Shown piece by piece: positions 6,512-7,650 of a stretch of DNA of 7,650 nucleotides. Positions within the stretch are counted from its first letter, which is position 1. Each line of letters starts with the position of its first letter. The DNA is taken from NCBI GenBank assembly GCA_025464695.1, contig JAODNQ010000207.1, positions 1 through 7,650 of the forward strand, written 5' to 3'. Both the position numbers and the translations under genes were made by a program. This stretch comes from Frankiales bacterium. GTDB lineage: Bacteria; Actinomycetota; Actinomycetes; Mycobacteriales; SCTD01. The notes beneath the pieces were generated by a model. That model was not told where the DNA came from, ran no database searches, and saw nothing but the letters and a program-made list of their open reading frames with translations.

Positions 6512-7584
6512 CGCGCCGCCTCCAGGACCATCTCCGCCAGCGCGACGTCGGCGCCCCGCGCCCCGTGCCCCGAGGCGGCCCGACCCATCTCCCGCAGGTG
6601 CCGGGCGTCCTGCAGCAGCGGCAGGACCGTGCCCTCTACGAAGGCGGGATCGAAGGCGGCGTCGTCGACGAGCAGGCCGCCGCCGGCGTCGACGACGGGG
6701 CGGGCGTTGAGCGCCTGCTCGCCGTTGCCGATCGGCAGCGGGACGTAGACGGCGGGCAGCCCGACGGCGGACAGCTCCGCGCAGGTCATCGCCCCCGCCC
6801 GGCACACGGCGAGGTCGGCCGCCGCGTAGGCCAGCTCCATGCGGTCGGCATAGGCCAGGACGACGTAGCGGGGGTCGTCGGGGACGGCCGCCCGGACGGC
6901 GTCGGCGTTCTTGGGCCCGGCGACGTGCAGGACCTGCACCCCGGCGGACAGCAGGGCCGGGGCCGCGCCGGTCACGGCGGCGTTGACGCGCTGGGCGCCC
7001 TGCGACCCGCCGGTCACGAGCAGGACCGGCCCCTCGCCGAGACCGAACAGGGCGCGCGCCTCGTCGCGGGAGGCGGCACGGTCCAGCGTGCTGACCGCCC
7101 GGCGCAGCGGGATGCCGAGCACGCGGGCGCCTCGCAGGCCGCTGCCTTCGACGGCGGCGGCGACGTGGGGGGTGAGCCGGGCCCCGACGCGGTTGGCCAG
7201 GCCGGCCCGGGCGTTGGCCTCGTGCACGACCGACGGCGTGCCCCGGCGCCTCGCGGCCAGGTAGGCGGGCAGCGCGACGTAGCCGCCGAACCCGACGACG
7301 ACGTCGGCGCCGACGCGGTCGAGGTGGGCCCGGGTCTGGCGGACCGCGCCCGCGACCCGGCCGGGGACCCGCAGCAGGTCGACGGTCGGACGGCGGGGCA
7401 GCGGGACCCGGGGGATCTCCGCGAGGTCGTAGCCGCGCTCGGGGACGAGCCGCGCCTCGAGGCCGGTGCGGGTGCCGAGGGCGGTGATGCCGATCGAGGG
7501 GTCGATCCGGCGCAGGGCGTCGGCGAGGGCGAGAGCGGGCTCGACGTGCCCGGCGGTGCCGCCGCCGGCGAGGACGACGTGCAC
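6508..7584 (-). CDS. murG: UDP-GlcNAc:undecaprenyl-PP-MurNAc-pentapeptide transferase MurG
   Basis: The GT28-family glycosyltransferase that adds GlcNAc to lipid I to make lipid II on the inner face of the membrane. At 358 residues it has normal length. The N-terminal acceptor domain begins with the glycine loop [13 protein letters not shown] (7-19). [13 protein letters not shown] and [14 protein letters not shown] follow. The C-terminal donor domain has [13 protein letters not shown], the [11 protein letters not shown] segment that contacts UDP-GlcNAc, and an [10 protein letters not shown] loop. The GTG at 7584 gives an exact fit to the family N-terminus and lies one base after the stop of the preceding frame (TGAGGTG). 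There is only a weak ribosome binding site, so coupling is likely. murC follows with a 4-base overlap. Confidence 0.97.
   Translation of the reverse strand: MHVVLAGGGTAGHVEPALALADALRRIDPSIGITALGTRTGLEARLVPERGYDLAEIPRVPLPRRPTVDLLRVPGRVAGAVRQTRAHLDRVGADVVVGFGGYVALPAYLAARRRGTPSVVHEANARAGLANRVGARLTPHVAAAVEGSGLRGARVLGIPLRRAVSTLDRAASRDEARALFGLGEGPVLLVTGGSQGAQRVNAAVTGAAPALLSAGVQVLHVAGPKNADAVRAAVPDDPRYVVLAYADRMELAYAAADLAVCRAGAMTCAELSAVGLPAVYVPLPIGNGEQALNARPVVDAGGGLLVDDAAFDPAFVEGTVLPLLQDARHLREMGRAASGHGARGADVALAEMVLEAAR
6519..6523 (-). promoter_or_regulatory. Ribosome binding site of murC
   Basis: GGAGG on the minus strand, inside the 3' end of murG and seven bases before the murC ATG at 6511. It decides the start against the longer open frame reaching 6805. 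Confidence 0.8.
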
Positions 7585-7585
7585 C

Positions 7586-7650
7586 TCAGCGCACCCGCGA
7601 GACCGGGCGGCGCGCCGCGCTCGAGGGGCGCCGGGCGGCGGGGACGACCG
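7586..7650 (-). CDS. C-terminal end of the gene upstream of murG, probably FtsW
   Basis: An open frame entering from the right edge ends with TGA at 7586-7588, one base before the murG start. The 20 complete codons before the stop encode a strongly basic tail (about [20 protein letters not shown]), with no recognisable domain. In actinobacteria the gene before murG is normally ftsW, the septal lipid II polymerase, whose cytoplasmic C-terminus is often Arg-rich. The assignment rests on context and charge alone. Another frame across these 65 bases is also open, so even the frame is inferred from the tight stop/start spacing. Confidence 0.45.
   Translation of the reverse strand, partial: VVPAARRPSSAARRPVSRVR

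Noticed and set aside
5408..6748. A 446-codon plus-strand frame antisense to murC
   Set aside because: Gly/Val/Ala/Asp-rich low-complexity translation with no motif; shadow of murC.
6512..6805. Longer MurC starting at 6805
   Set aside because: The added residues are Arg-rich shadow sequence over murG; the ATG at 6511 has a good ribosome binding site and the family N-terminus.
7140..7240. MurG segment HEAN instead of the HEQN seen in E. coli as a possible active-site change
   Set aside because: To my knowledge HEAN is common in actinobacterial MurG, and the rest of the motif and fold markers are normal.
1..7650. Search for CRISPR arrays, tRNA/rRNA genes, insertion sequences, prophage or attachment sites
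   Set aside because: No spaced direct repeats, cloverleaf-like segments, transposase motifs or composition breaks were seen; apart from the GGDEF gene the region is core dcw cluster.

Overview
This window reads as chromosomal DNA of a high-GC Gram-positive bacterium of the class Actinomycetia. Base composition is roughly three quarters G+C with almost all codons ending in G or C. The gene order is that of the actinobacterial division and cell wall (dcw) cluster, and the FtsZ and SepF sequences are of the actinobacterial type. I cannot place it below class. Every supported gene is on the minus strand, so transcription runs from high to low coordinates.

Layout in the direction of transcription: the last codons of a gene that is probably ftsW (7650-7586), murG (7584-6508), murC (6511-5111) and ftsQ (5114-4374) form a tightly coupled block with 1-nt spacing or 4-base stop/start overlaps. 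After ftsQ comes a GC-rich hairpin region, then a PAS-GGDEF protein, a predicted diguanylate cyclase (4245-3355). A 208-bp intergenic region (3147-3354) holds an imperfect inverted repeat and an AT-richer patch with promoter-like sequences. Next come ftsZ (3146-1974), pgeF (1969-1253) and the yggS-type PLP protein (1256-567), again closely packed. A 94-nt gap carrying short repeats precedes sepF (472 to beyond position 1).

The genes work together. MurC adds the first amino acid of the peptidoglycan stem peptide, and MurG completes lipid II. FtsW and FtsQ act in the membrane part of the divisome. FtsZ forms the Z-ring and SepF tethers it to the membrane. PgeF edits wrongly built muropeptide precursors, and the YggS homologue handles PLP homeostasis. 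Both of the last two are standard companions of ftsZ in this phylum.

The one departure from the usual ftsQ-ftsZ adjacency is the soluble PAS-GGDEF gene placed between them. Its active-site motif and an apparent feedback (I-site) motif are intact. Flanked by two GC-rich inverted-repeat regions, it is the most noteworthy item here. I see no CRISPR array, transposon, tRNA, rRNA or phage gene. The rest is conventional core genome.
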